Source: CAIMZW01 sp037133095
GTDB taxonomy: Bacteria > Actinomycetota > Actinomycetes > Nanopelagicales > Nanopelagicaceae
Direction of reading: 5' to 3'
Assembly (NCBI GenBank): GCA_037133095.1
Contig: JBAXOT010000009.1
Location: 1 to 63,685, forward strand
DNA: 63,685 bases
In this document: positions 1 to 8,173 of the stretch, in pieces
Layout of the letters: the number at the start of each line of letters is the position of its first letter
Position numbering within the stretch: position 1 is the first letter of the stretch
Translations under genes and position numbers: made by a program
The notes under the pieces: generated by a model
What the model saw: only the letters and a program-made list of their open reading frames with translations
Told to the model about the DNA's origin: nothing
Databases searched by the model: none

Positions 1-260
1 GGTGCCGGCGGGTCGAATGGTTCGTATTGAAAGACTTCAAAGTTAGGCCCCGTCTTACAGCGGAAGAAGCGCAATTCCCGCATGACCGTCCGCGGATGAA
101 CATTGAGGTGTTCGAACATCCAGTCATCATCCCGAATGAATGGTCCGAGGGAGTACACAAGTTCGCATCCGATGACATCGACGAAGAACTCGGTGGCTTG
201 ATCGAGATCGGGGACGGTGAAGCCAATATGTTCGGTTCCGCGCAATCCAGGTAAGGACAT
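1..260 (-). CDS. VOC (glyoxalase/bleomycin-resistance fold) protein, 3' end cut by window edge
   Basis: Reading the minus strand from 260 to the window edge gives 86 open codons, starting MSLPGLRGTEHIGFTVPDLD. The H-I-G-F-T-V-P-D-L start, followed by a helix with FF and a C-E-L-V-Y strand, is typical of vicinal-oxygen-chelate metalloenzymes; His11 would be the first metal ligand. An upstream ATG at 266 is in frame, but the AGGAG in the leader lies only 2 nt before it and 8 nt before the ATG at 260, so 260 is preferred. The gene is divergent from the 2-oxoacid dehydrogenase and shares a regulatory gap with it. Substrate unknown; the visible N-terminus alone does not separate a dioxygenase from a lyase. 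A forward-strand open frame at 27-254 is its shadow. Confidence 0.8.
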   Translation of the reverse strand, partial: MSLPGLRGTEHIGFTVPDLDQATEFFVDVIGCELVYSLGPFIRDDDWMFEHLNVHPRTVMRELRFFRCKTGPNFEVFQYEPFDPPA

Positions 261-281
261 CCTCATCGCTCCTAACGAGTT

Positions 282-356
282 ATTGGATACAATCTTAGGC
301 AAAATTGGGTAAAAAAGGGAAGATTTGGCGAAAAAACCTTGAGATTGGACTCAATC
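282..356. promoter_or_regulatory. Paired inverted repeats ATTGGANNCAAT between divergent genes
   Basis: Two copies of the dyad ATTGGANNCAAT lie between the VOC gene and the dehydrogenase, at 282-293 and 344-355. The second extends to 5-bp arms (GATTG/CAATC, 343-356). Their centres are 62 bp apart, about six helical turns, so two repressor dimers could sit on the same DNA face. I cannot name the regulator family, and no regulator gene is adjacent. Confidence 0.45.
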
Positions 357-407
357 TATGGTTCAGTTCTCTCGTCACATCCTCAATGACGCGGTAGGAG
401 TTTGCCT

Positions 408-2597
408 ATGTCCGAGCATCGCTCGTTACTTCCCAGCGAGCCCTGGGTTGAATTAACTACTACTCCTGAGGATTGGCGCGCTGCCGACCCGGCGCTACTC
501 GCGACAATGTTGGGTCAGCTGCACCTGATTCGGGCCTTTGAGGAGGCTGTTCTAGAACTCGCCGGCGAAGGTTTAGTCCATGGACCAGCCCACAGCAGCA
601 TTGGGCAGGAAGGTGGCGCAGTTGGTTCGGTGATCGGGTTAACTTCAGCCGATGGCGTAAATGGAACGCATCGCGGCCATCATCAATTTTTAGCAAAAGT
701 AATTGGACATGTTTCGGGCGGCAAACTCGATCTCAAGAATTTAGTTACACCGGAACTCGCCGTTGTTTTACAGCGGACCCATGCTGAGATTCTTGGTTTA
801 GAACAAGGCTACTGCGCAGGTCGCGGCGGATCGATGCACTTGCAAAACTTTGAAGCCGGTGCCCTCGGTACAAATGCGATTGTCGGCGGTGGAGTTCCAT
901 TGGCTGCCGGTAATGCTTGGGCACAGAAGCGAGCCCGCACCAACAATGTAACTATTACCTACTTTGGCGATGGTGCAACCAATATTGGTTCGGTCCTTGA
1001 AACCATGAATCTTGCCGCTGCGTGGAAACTTCCGCTCTGCTTTTTCATAGAGAACAACCTCTATGCAGTCTCTACTCATATTGGTGAAGTGACGGGCGAA
1101 CCTCGACTTTCAGCCCGTGCACTTGGGTTTGGAATACCTTCCTGGCGCGTTGATGGCATGGATCCATTGGCTGTCTACCTTGCAACTCAAGAGGCAGAGA
1201 AACGTATGCGCGCGGGTAATGGGCCAGCGGTTATTGAGGCCGAGGTCTATCGATATTTCCATCAGAACGGTCCTTTCCCTGGAAGTGCCTTCGGTTATCG
1301 AACTAAAGAAGAAGAAGCACAGTGGAAATCTCGTGATCCGTTGCTTCGAGTTGCAACTGAAATGATTGCATTGGGCTTGATTGATCAAGCGGGCATCGAT
1401 TCAGTTCGAGCGCAAGCAGTTGAGGCAAACAAAATTGCAGTTTCGCAATTAGTCGAACCAAACCCTGACCTTGCTGGCAAACGGCGGATTCGTCCCGAGT
1501 TGTGGCCTGATAAGAGCTTTGTTGATTTTGGCGTTCGGGGGGATGCCAGTGAACTCAACAACGTTCGAACTCTCGAGCCTTCACAATATTCGGGTGCGAC
1601 CAAGACGGTTAAATACGTCGACGCCGTTGCCAGCGTCCTCGATCGACGGATGGAGGAAGCCGACGACATCATCATTCTTGGTGAAGATATTCACCGTTTG
1701 AATGGTGGCACCAATGGCGCCACGAAAGGCTTGTCGAAGAAATATCCAGACCGAATTCTTGGCACCCCGATCAGCGAGAATGCTTTCGCCGGGCTTGGCG
1801 GTGGCATGGCCTTGGACGGACGTTATCGCCCGGTTGTGGAATTTATGTATCCAGATTTCATGTGGGTCGCGGCAGATCAGGTCTTTAATCAAATCGGAAA
1901 AGCACGACATATGTTTGGTGGAAAGAATCCAGTTCCGCTGGTTCTCCGAACCAAAGTTGCAATGGGCAGCGGCTACGGATCTCAGCACCTTATGGATCCG
2001 GCTGGTATTTTTGCTACGGCGCCAGGTTGGCGAATTGTCGCTGCTTCAACACCAGCGGAATATATAGGTTTGATGAATGCCGCTTTGAAACTTAATGATC
2101 CAGTTTTGGTATTGGAGCACGTAGACCTCTATCAGGAGACTGGTGAGATTCCAGAAACAGATTTGGATTATTTCATTCCATTTGGCAAAGCAAATATTCG
2201 TCGCCCAGGTTCTCAGGTGACAATTTTGACTTACCTTTCCATGGTGAAGCATTCGCTGGCTGCGGTAGAGCAGACGGGGATAGATGGCGAAGTTATTGAT
2301 TTGCGATGGCTTGATCGCGCAAGTCTGGATTGGGAAACGATAGAGGCAAGCATCCGCAAGACCAACAATGTCATGATTGTTGAACAAGGGGCTCGAGGGA
2401 CCTCCTATGGCGGATGGCTTGCCGATGAAATCCAACGTCGATATTTTGATTGGCTTGATCAACCAATCGCTCGCGTAACGGGTGGCGAAGCCTCGCCCAG
2501 TATTTCAAAGGTGTTGGAGCGAGCCGCGATTGCAGGCGTCGAAGAAGTAGTCGCTGGATTAGAAATCGTCCGCGCTGGATTTGGCGGTGCTAACTAA
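408..2597 (+). CDS. 2-oxoacid dehydrogenase E1 component, alpha and beta subunits fused
   Basis: A 729-aa thiamine-diphosphate enzyme that decarboxylates a 2-oxoacid and passes the acyl group to the lipoyl arm of the E2 encoded next. The N-terminal half (to about 390) is E1-alpha, with the ThDP/Mg motif GDG near residue 187 and the paired Asn near 217. The C-terminal half (about 395-725) is E1-beta, containing LGEDI and the VVEFMYPDF segment. GGTAGGAG at 393-400 sits 7 nt before ATG 408, so 408 is preferred over the TTG at 402. The substrate could be pyruvate, acetoin or branched-chain 2-oxoacids; the sequence alone does not decide. No E3 (lipoamide dehydrogenase) is nearby, so a shared E3 is inferred. 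The stop overlaps the E2 start by one base (TAATG). Confidence 0.9.
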   Translation: MSEHRSLLPSEPWVELTTTPEDWRAADPALLATMLGQLHLIRAFEEAVLELAGEGLVHGPAHSSIGQEGGAVGSVIGLTSADGVNGTHRGHHQFLAKVIGHVSGGKLDLKNLVTPELAVVLQRTHAEILGLEQGYCAGRGGSMHLQNFEAGALGTNAIVGGGVPLAAGNAWAQKRARTNNVTITYFGDGATNIGSVLETMNLAAAWKLPLCFFIENNLYAVSTHIGEVTGEPRLSARALGFGIPSWRVDGMDPLAVYLATQEAEKRMRAGNGPAVIEAEVYRYFHQNGPFPGSAFGYRTKEEEAQWKSRDPLLRVATEMIALGLIDQAGIDSVRAQAVEANKIAVSQLVEPNPDLAGKRRIRPELWPDKSFVDFGVRGDASELNNVRTLEPSQYSGATKTVKYVDAVASVLDRRMEEADDIIILGEDIHRLNGGTNGATKGLSKKYPDRILGTPISENAFAGLGGGMALDGRYRPVVEFMYPDFMWVAADQVFNQIGKARHMFGGKNPVPLVLRTKVAMGSGYGSQHLMDPAGIFATAPGWRIVAASTPAEYIGLMNAALKLNDPVLVLEHVDLYQETGEIPETDLDYFIPFGKANIRRPGSQVTILTYLSMVKHSLAAVEQTGIDGEVIDLRWLDRASLDWETIEASIRKTNNVMIVEQGARGTSYGGWLADEIQRRYFDWLDQPIARVTGGEASPSISKVLERAAIAGVEEVVAGLEIVRAGFGGAN

Positions 2598-3832
2598 TGG
2601 CAGTCATTATGAGAATGCCAGAGGTGCTGGCGAATGCCACCGAAGCAATCATTTCCAAGTGGCTAGTTGCCGAAGGAGCGAACTTCACGACTGGGCAGCC
2701 GATCGCCGAAGTGGAAACCGAAAAAGCATTAGTAGAAGTGGTAGCCGAATCGGATGGAATCCTTGGCCGCTACTTAGCCAAGAATGGCGCCACCACCGCA
2801 GTAGGCGATCCCATCGCGGTTCTCCTGGTAGCTGGCGAGGGTGATGTCGAAATAGAAAAGCTTTTGGTAAGTGAAAATATTCGCGCTGACAAAAGCTCAT
2901 CTGAGCCAGCGCAGATTATTGAGCCCGAAAAAACGGCAAAAACTTCGGTCGCCGCTAGTGGCGAAGTTCGAATCTTTGCGAGTCCATTGGCTCGTCGGAT
3001 GGCGAAAGAGAATTCGATTAATCCTCGCCTTCTTGATGGAACAGGTCCTGGTGGACGTATAGTCAAAGCCGATGTTCTGGCTTACCTCGCCACTCCACGA
3101 AGTGAAAATCCTGCCGCCAAATCTGACTCAGTCTTTGTTCCAAGTGGAAGTGGTGGCTATTCCGCGATTCCTCACTCGCCAATGCGCAAAGCGATTGCAC
3201 GACGCTTGACGGAGAGTAAGTCGACCGTGCCGCATTTTTATTTGACCGCCCCGGTAATCGCAGACGATCTTCTGAATCTGCGTAAAAAATTGAATGAATG
3301 GTCAGAAAAGAAAGTTTCCGTTACCGATTTAATTGTGAAAACGGTAGCCGCGGCTTTCTCAGATGTGCCAAATGCCAACGTAATTTGGACTCCTGAAGAA
3401 ATTCGTCGATACAGCGACGTTGATATTTCTATCGCGGTGGCGACTGATAATGGTTTGATTACGCCAGTCGTTCGTGCGGTAAATCAGATGAATCTGACCC
3501 AACTGGCCAACGTTACCTCTGAACTTATCGAGAGGGCGCGGATCGGTCGAATCAAGCAGAATGAAATCGAAGGTGGAACTTTCTCAGTAACTAACTTGGG
3601 AATGTTTGGCACCGATGAATTTTCCGCGATTCTCAACCCACCACAATCGGCGATTTTGGCGGTCGGCGCCGCAAAGGAAAAACCTGTGGTTATCAATGGA
3701 AAAATCGAAATTCGCTCCATAATTAATTTCACGCTTTCTGTAGACCACCGAGCCATCGATGGGGCACTCGCCGCCGAATGGTTGGCAGCCTTTGTAAAGC
3801 GGTTCGAGAACCCAATGTGGATGGTTATTTAA
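2597..3832 (+). CDS. 2-oxoacid dehydrogenase E2 component (dihydrolipoamide acyltransferase)
   Basis: A 411-aa E2 that carries the acyl group from E1 to CoA. The lipoyl domain (about 1-78) has the lipoylation motif ETEKA with Lys43. The peripheral-subunit-binding domain (about 124-163) contains SPLARRMA and GTGPGGRI. The catalytic acyltransferase domain (about 185-411) ends with DHRAIDG, which supplies the active-site His and Asp. There is one lipoyl domain only, and the linkers are rich in Ala, Ser, Pro and Glu. It is translationally coupled to E1 by a TAATG overlap. The E1-fusion/E2 pair with no E3 gene suggests that the complex borrows E3 from another locus. Confidence 0.93.
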   Translation: MAVIMRMPEVLANATEAIISKWLVAEGANFTTGQPIAEVETEKALVEVVAESDGILGRYLAKNGATTAVGDPIAVLLVAGEGDVEIEKLLVSENIRADKSSSEPAQIIEPEKTAKTSVAASGEVRIFASPLARRMAKENSINPRLLDGTGPGGRIVKADVLAYLATPRSENPAAKSDSVFVPSGSGGYSAIPHSPMRKAIARRLTESKSTVPHFYLTAPVIADDLLNLRKKLNEWSEKKVSVTDLIVKTVAAAFSDVPNANVIWTPEEIRRYSDVDISIAVATDNGLITPVVRAVNQMNLTQLANVTSELIERARIGRIKQNEIEGGTFSVTNLGMFGTDEFSAILNPPQSAILAVGAAKEKPVVINGKIEIRSIINFTLSVDHRAIDGALAAEWLAAFVKRFENPMWMVI

Positions 3833-3841
3833 TCCGCGTTA

Positions 3842-3861
3842 ACCCAACGATTGGGTAGGCT
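3842..3861 (+). promoter_or_regulatory. Leaderless promoter -10 with abutting palindrome for the MFS gene
   Basis: The inverted repeat ACCCAA-CGA-TTGGGT (3842-3856) ends on the first base of TAGGCT (3856-3861), a TAnnnT -10 box. Six bases later comes the ATG at 3868, and there is no Shine-Dalgarno. This reads as a leaderless promoter with an operator in the -35/-10 spacer. The palindrome could alternatively end the E2 transcript, but no T-run follows it. Confidence 0.45.
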
Positions 3862-3867
3862 CGCTGC

Positions 3868-5076
3868 ATGTCCAATCGGTTGCCGAACAAAGTCAGAACC
3901 ATGCTCCTTGGCATAACTCTGTCTGCAATCGGTAACGGTTTAGTTCTTCCCTATCTTTTTATCTATCTCCACAATGTTCGCGGGATAAGTTCAGCCTTGG
4001 CTGGTGTCATTGTCGGATATGGCGCACTTTCATCCCTAGCGATCTCGCCACTGGTCGGAAATATGGTGGATCACTGGGGACCAAAGCCCGTTCTGTTGAT
4101 TGCCTTGGTTGTTTCTGGTTTGGGGTATGGCTCTTGGGGTTGGGTTCACAGCGCTGGTGGCGCTTTTTTGGTCATAACCATTTGCTCGTTTGGTCAATCT
4201 GCAATGTGGCCAGCGCAAGGTGCAATCAATACTGAACTCACTCCAGAACACTTACGTGAACGGGTCTATGGTGCTCAGTTTGCCGTTTTGAATTTGGGAA
4301 TTGGCATCGGCGGTTTGATCTCCTCGAGTGTGGTTCACCTAGATAATGCCCGCAGTTTTCAGCACCTCTTCTGGGGCGATGGCATCTCCTTTTGGGTGTA
4401 CTTCTTCGTTGTTCTTACTTTGGGAAAAACTGGTCACCGTACGAAACAGCAGCGCACCGATAACAAGAAACTTGAAGGCGGATGGATCGATGTCATTCGC
4501 GATCGAACTTTCGTAAAAGTTTGGCTGGTGGCACTTTTTGGCATCTTCTTCAGTTACAGCCAACTTGAAGTGGGCTTCGCGGCATTTTCCACCAGCGTTG
4601 GTAAATTGCCACCTTCCCATATCGCGTGGGCATATGCAGCCAACACTTTGGTTATTGCTAGTTTTCAACTGTGGGTTGTTAAGAAAATCGAAACTATGCC
4701 ACGTGGTCGGGCGATGGGTATCGCAGCGGTCTTTTGGGCTTTTGCTTGGCTGGCGCTGAGCTTCGCTGGCCTCTTCACCAATATTGCATTGATCATGGTT
4801 ATTGTCTGCCAGGTCATATTTAGTTTTGGCGAGATGTTCTGGTCTCCCACATTGCCATCGATCACTAACCAACTCGCTCCCGATCATTTGCGAGGTCGAT
4901 ACAACGCAGCCGGTGGAAACGCCTGGCAACTCGCATTAATTATGGGACCGGCAACTGCAGGAACTATGTTGGGCGCGAAACTTCACTGGCTCTGGCTTGG
5001 GGGGCTAATTGTCGGGCTCTTTGTGGTCGCATTTGCGGCCTTTAGATTGAAACTCCCAGCACGAAGTTTTGATTAA
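3868..5076 (+). CDS. Major facilitator superfamily transporter
   Basis: A 402-aa integral membrane protein with about 12 predicted hydrophobic helices and the MFS loop 2-3 motif in the form GNMVDHWGPKP near residue 65. A second half-motif (APDHLRGRYNA, about 355) lies between helices 10 and 11. It is probably an efflux permease of the drug:H+ antiporter type; the substrate is unknown. Its ATG follows a putative leaderless promoter, so it is likely transcribed separately from the dehydrogenase genes. The next gene converges on it with a 3-base gap. Confidence 0.85.
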   Translation: MSNRLPNKVRTMLLGITLSAIGNGLVLPYLFIYLHNVRGISSALAGVIVGYGALSSLAISPLVGNMVDHWGPKPVLLIALVVSGLGYGSWGWVHSAGGAFLVITICSFGQSAMWPAQGAINTELTPEHLRERVYGAQFAVLNLGIGIGGLISSSVVHLDNARSFQHLFWGDGISFWVYFFVVLTLGKTGHRTKQQRTDNKKLEGGWIDVIRDRTFVKVWLVALFGIFFSYSQLEVGFAAFSTSVGKLPPSHIAWAYAANTLVIASFQLWVVKKIETMPRGRAMGIAAVFWAFAWLALSFAGLFTNIALIMVIVCQVIFSFGEMFWSPTLPSITNQLAPDHLRGRYNAAGGNAWQLALIMGPATAGTMLGAKLHWLWLGGLIVGLFVVAFAAFRLKLPARSFD

Positions 5077-5079
5077 TTT

Positions 5080-5457
5080 CTAGTACCAGTTCACCATTTT
5101 TGCGTGGACAAAATCATCTTCGCTGTTCCAGTAGACGGCGCAGATGCGGTGATATCCATCGGCAATAGTGAGCGGCAAATTTCGATCGCCAATGCCACGG
5201 ACTAAAAGCACTGGTGAGAGAACTTTTTCCTTGTGGATTTTTCTTAAGTCGCGTGCCACGTGAAAATTCTTGGGTGGCAATAAGGTAAGACCGCTCGCGC
5301 GAATAATATCTTTGGCTTTGATCTGAACAATTTCGGCGCTTTTGAGGTCAGCCAGGATTCGCTCCACCTGATCGGCTGCGGCAAGCAAGGAGAGGTAAGA
5401 AAGAGCCGCCGGATAGTCATGCTCTTCCGGCTCTGCTTTCCACTGTACCTGTGCCAT
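5080..5457 (-). CDS. Small conserved protein with a ParB/Srx-like ending
   Basis: 125 residues starting MAQVQWKAEP. A TTG-based extension to 5469 is possible, but the GGAG overlapping that TTG lies 6 nt before ATG 5457 and fits as its Shine-Dalgarno. The N-terminal half is helical. The C-terminal half has L-L-P-P-K-N-F-H-V followed by PVLLVRG and L-T-I-A-D-G-Y-H-R-I-C-A-V-Y, reminiscent of the ParB/sulfiredoxin fold (I-x-DGxHR-x-A). Function unknown; a nuclease or nucleotide-binding role would be speculation. It stands alone on the minus strand, divergent from tdh. Confidence 0.65.
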   Translation of the reverse strand: MAQVQWKAEPEEHDYPAALSYLSLLAAADQVERILADLKSAEIVQIKAKDIIRASGLTLLPPKNFHVARDLRKIHKEKVLSPVLLVRGIGDRNLPLTIADGYHRICAVYWNSEDDFVHAKMVNWY

Positions 5458-5523
5458 AGCGTGCTCCAATTTTTCTAGACCAACATCAGCCTACGGCAGT
5501 AGCCCTAAAGTTCCAACGAGGAA

Positions 5524-5529
5524 TAGGGT
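5524..5529 (+). promoter_or_regulatory. Putative leaderless -10 box of tdh
   Basis: TAGGGT, a TAnnnT box, ends 7 nt before the ATG at 5537. This would place the transcription start on or next to the start codon, and it decides against the in-frame GTG at 5528, which lies inside the box. Confidence 0.4.
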
Positions 5530-5536
5530 GCTATCT

Positions 5537-6580
5537 ATGTGGGCCTTATTTAAGGATGTCGCAGGACCGGGATTGATTTTCACGGAACAACCCGAACCCG
5601 AGGTTGGCGAAACCGAAGTAAAAATCCGGGTGCTTCGAACTGGCATTTGCGGTACCGACTTGCATATCAATTCTTGGGATCCCTGGGCAGCTTCGACGAT
5701 AAAGGCGCCAATGATTCCTGGCCATGAATTCTTTGGTGAAGTTGTTGCCATCGGTTCCAGAGTCCACGAAGTAAATATCGGGGCAAAAGTATCAGGCGAA
5801 GGTCATGTTGTTTGCGGCATGTGCCGAAACTGTCGAGCAGGGCGGCGTCACATGTGCATTCGCACCTCTAGCGTCGGGGTAAATCGCAATGGGGCATTCG
5901 CCGAATTTGTGGTGATACCAGAATCGAATGTGTGGGTTCACAGTGGCGATATAGATCCAGACCTTGGCGCAATTTTTGATCCATTCGGCAATGCAGTTCA
6001 TACCGCCCTTACTTATTCTTTGGTAGGCGAAGATGTATTGATTTCCGGCGCTGGTCCAATCGGACTCATGGCGATTGCTGTTGCTCGACATGTCGGTTCC
6101 CGATTTATTGTCGCGACTGATATCTCGGAGCCGCGGTTGGCAATCGCTCGAACCATGGGTGCCGACTTGGCCATTAATGTCTCACAAAAGCGGATTGCGG
6201 AGACTCAACGGGAATTGGGGATGCGAGAAGGTTTTGATGTTGGGTTAGAAATTTCAGGTCACGCAAGTGCTTTGCCTGAAATGATTGCAAATTTAAATCA
6301 TGGTGGTCGAGTCGCCATGCTGGGTCTTCCAACGACTCCGATAGATGTCGATTGGGCGAAAATTGTTACGCACATGATCACGATTAAGGGAATTTATGGT
6401 CGGGAAATGTTCGAGACCTGGTCGGCCATGAGTGCAATGTTGATGTCCAGTCCTTGGCTTCGCGAGAAAATTACATCCGTGATTACCACCAAACTTCCAG
6501 CACGAGACTGGCAGAGTGGCTTTGAAGAAGCAAGCAAAGCAACTGGTGGCAAGGTTGTTTTGGACTGGAGTTCGCTCTAA
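5537..6580 (+). CDS. tdh: L-threonine 3-dehydrogenase
   Basis: 347-aa zinc medium-chain dehydrogenase that oxidises L-threonine to 2-amino-3-oxobutyrate with NAD+. Catalytic zinc residues are Cys38 (GICGTD) and His63-Glu64 (PGHEF). The structural zinc lobe has Cys93, Cys96, Cys99 and Cys107. The nucleotide-binding GAGPIG lies near 172. The N-terminus MWALFKDVAGPGL aligns with known Tdh starts and supports ATG 5537. The next gene encodes the ligase that takes its unstable product, which makes threonine the likely substrate rather than a polyol. Length is close to the usual 341. Confidence 0.93.
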   Translation: MWALFKDVAGPGLIFTEQPEPEVGETEVKIRVLRTGICGTDLHINSWDPWAASTIKAPMIPGHEFFGEVVAIGSRVHEVNIGAKVSGEGHVVCGMCRNCRAGRRHMCIRTSSVGVNRNGAFAEFVVIPESNVWVHSGDIDPDLGAIFDPFGNAVHTALTYSLVGEDVLISGAGPIGLMAIAVARHVGSRFIVATDISEPRLAIARTMGADLAINVSQKRIAETQRELGMREGFDVGLEISGHASALPEMIANLNHGGRVAMLGLPTTPIDVDWAKIVTHMITIKGIYGREMFETWSAMSAMLMSSPWLREKITSVITTKLPARDWQSGFEEASKATGGKVVLDWSSL

Positions 6581-6596
6581 TGGAAGTGGGAAACAG

Positions 6597-7793
6597 ATGT
6601 ACGGAGATTTAGATAAGGCGTTAAAGGAATCTTTAGCCAAGATTCAAGATTCAGGCCTCTACAAGCGAGAACGAGCGTTGTCGACGGCCCAGAGTTCTCA
6701 CATTGCAACATCTGGTCGAGAAGTCCTGAATTTTTGTGCGAACAATTATCTTGGCTTAGCAAACAATCCAAAGATAATTGCGGCGGCATCTGCCGGAATG
6801 CTGCAATGGGGCTTTGGCATGGCCAGTGTTCGGTTTATTTGTGGCACCCAAGATATTCACCTAGAACTTGAGGCGGCAGTGTCGAATCTTTTGCAGACCG
6901 AAGCCACCATTCTCTTCTCATCCTGCTTTGATGCAAATGGCGGCATCTTTGAAGCCTTGTTTACGGAGGAAGATGCGATCATTTCCGATGAGCTCAATCA
7001 CGCCTCCCTCATCGATGGAATTCGACTCTCTAAAGCCGGTCGTCATCGCTATCGAAATCGAGACCTGGTTGATCTAGAACAGATTCTGCAGGCTACTCAA
7101 TCTTCCAGACAACGAATCATCGTCACCGACGGCGTTTTTTCGATGGATGGGTATTTGGCCCCACTGCCTGAGATTTGCGATCTGGCCGAAAAATATAACG
7201 CTTTGGTCATGGTCGATGACTCCCACGCTGTTGGTTTCATCGGCGCCAGCGGAGGTGGAACACCAGAATACTTCGGGGTAGTTGATCGAGTCGATATCGT
7301 CACTGGAACTTTCGGAAAGGCACTCGGCGGTGCTGCTGGAGGGTATGTGAGCGGTCGTAAGGCGATTGTTGAAATGCTTCGTCAAAAGGCTCGACCATAT
7401 CTATTTTCAAATTCATTGCCGCCAGCCATCGTGATTGGGACGCTCACTGCAATCGAACTTGTGAAATCGGGAGGCGCACTTCGCGACCAACTTCAGGCAA
7501 ACGCCGCGTACTTCCGAGAGTTGATGAGCCAAGCGGGGTTTGAACTCCGGTCAGGGAGCCACCCGATCATTCCAGTGATGTTTGGCGATGCTCATGTAGC
7601 GACGGCGATTGCGAGTGAGATGTTGAATGAAGGTATTTTCGTTACCGCATTTAGTTACCCGGTCGTTCCACTCAATGCGGCGAGAATTCGGGTCCAACTC
7701 TCTGCGGCGCATTCGCGAGCCGATATCGAAAGGTGTGTTCGCGCGTTTATACAAGCACGTTCAATAGTTGACGCCTCTACTATTGCGACATGA
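6597..7793 (+). CDS. kbl: 2-amino-3-ketobutyrate coenzyme A ligase (glycine C-acetyltransferase)
   Basis: 398-aa PLP enzyme of the alpha-oxoamine synthase family, which converts 2-amino-3-oxobutyrate plus CoA to glycine and acetyl-CoA. Lys241 in TGTFGKALGG is the PLP Schiff-base lysine; VDDSHAVGF holds the Asp that pairs with the ring nitrogen; SNYLGL-type N-terminal residues appear as NNYLGLANN. An open extension upstream to 6516 overlaps tdh, but the start at MYGDLDKAL gives the family's standard length. The ribosome site (GTGGG) is weak, so coupling to tdh 16 nt upstream is likely. Together the pair forms the threonine-to-glycine route. Confidence 0.95.
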   Translation: MYGDLDKALKESLAKIQDSGLYKRERALSTAQSSHIATSGREVLNFCANNYLGLANNPKIIAAASAGMLQWGFGMASVRFICGTQDIHLELEAAVSNLLQTEATILFSSCFDANGGIFEALFTEEDAIISDELNHASLIDGIRLSKAGRHRYRNRDLVDLEQILQATQSSRQRIIVTDGVFSMDGYLAPLPEICDLAEKYNALVMVDDSHAVGFIGASGGGTPEYFGVVDRVDIVTGTFGKALGGAAGGYVSGRKAIVEMLRQKARPYLFSNSLPPAIVIGTLTAIELVKSGGALRDQLQANAAYFRELMSQAGFELRSGSHPIIPVMFGDAHVATAIASEMLNEGIFVTAFSYPVVPLNAARIRVQLSAAHSRADIERCVRAFIQARSIVDASTIAT

Positions 7794-8173
7794 GTAAAAT
7801 CCAGGATTTCAACACAAAGTTGGCCGCCAAAATCACTTCGGGTGTCGCGACCATGTGGTGTGCCTATGCATTTGCCCTCATCGCGCTGATCTCATTGCCT
7901 TCGGCTCTTAAATCAGGAAGTGCAATAACAATTGTCGGTTGGGTCGCGCAAACTTTCCTTCAATTAGTTCTGCTCTCGATAATTATGGTCGGGCAAAATG
8001 TGGCTTCGGCTTCGGTAGAACAGAAAATCACTGAAACTCATACGGCGAGCTTGGGCGAGTTTGAACTAGCCAAGGAGGCTCGGGAGATCGCAAAGCAGGA
8101 GTTGCTCGAGTTAAAGGAGATTACGCGAGAGATACAACAAGTCCTGCGCGATCTTGAAGGCAAACAAAAGTAA
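7790..8173 (+). CDS. Small two-helix membrane protein with C-terminal coiled coil
   Basis: 127 aa. Two hydrophobic segments (about 21-41 and 47-68, the second ending LLSIIMVGQN) form a hairpin, followed by a charged helical tail (about 78-125) rich in Glu/Lys with heptad-like Leu/Ile spacing. The pattern resembles DUF1003-type membrane proteins, but the resemblance is only in layout. Its ATG overlaps the kbl stop by 4 bases and the amidase GTG follows its stop directly, so it is co-translated in the threonine operon. Function unknown. Confidence 0.75.
   Translation: MSKIQDFNTKLAAKITSGVATMWCAYAFALIALISLPSALKSGSAITIVGWVAQTFLQLVLLSIIMVGQNVASASVEQKITETHTASLGEFELAKEAREIAKQELLELKEITREIQQVLRDLEGKQK

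Noticed and set aside
27..254. Forward open frame of 75 codons at the window start
   Set aside because: The minus strand of the same stretch encodes a clear VOC-domain protein with a good ribosome site; the forward frame is a shadow with no motif.
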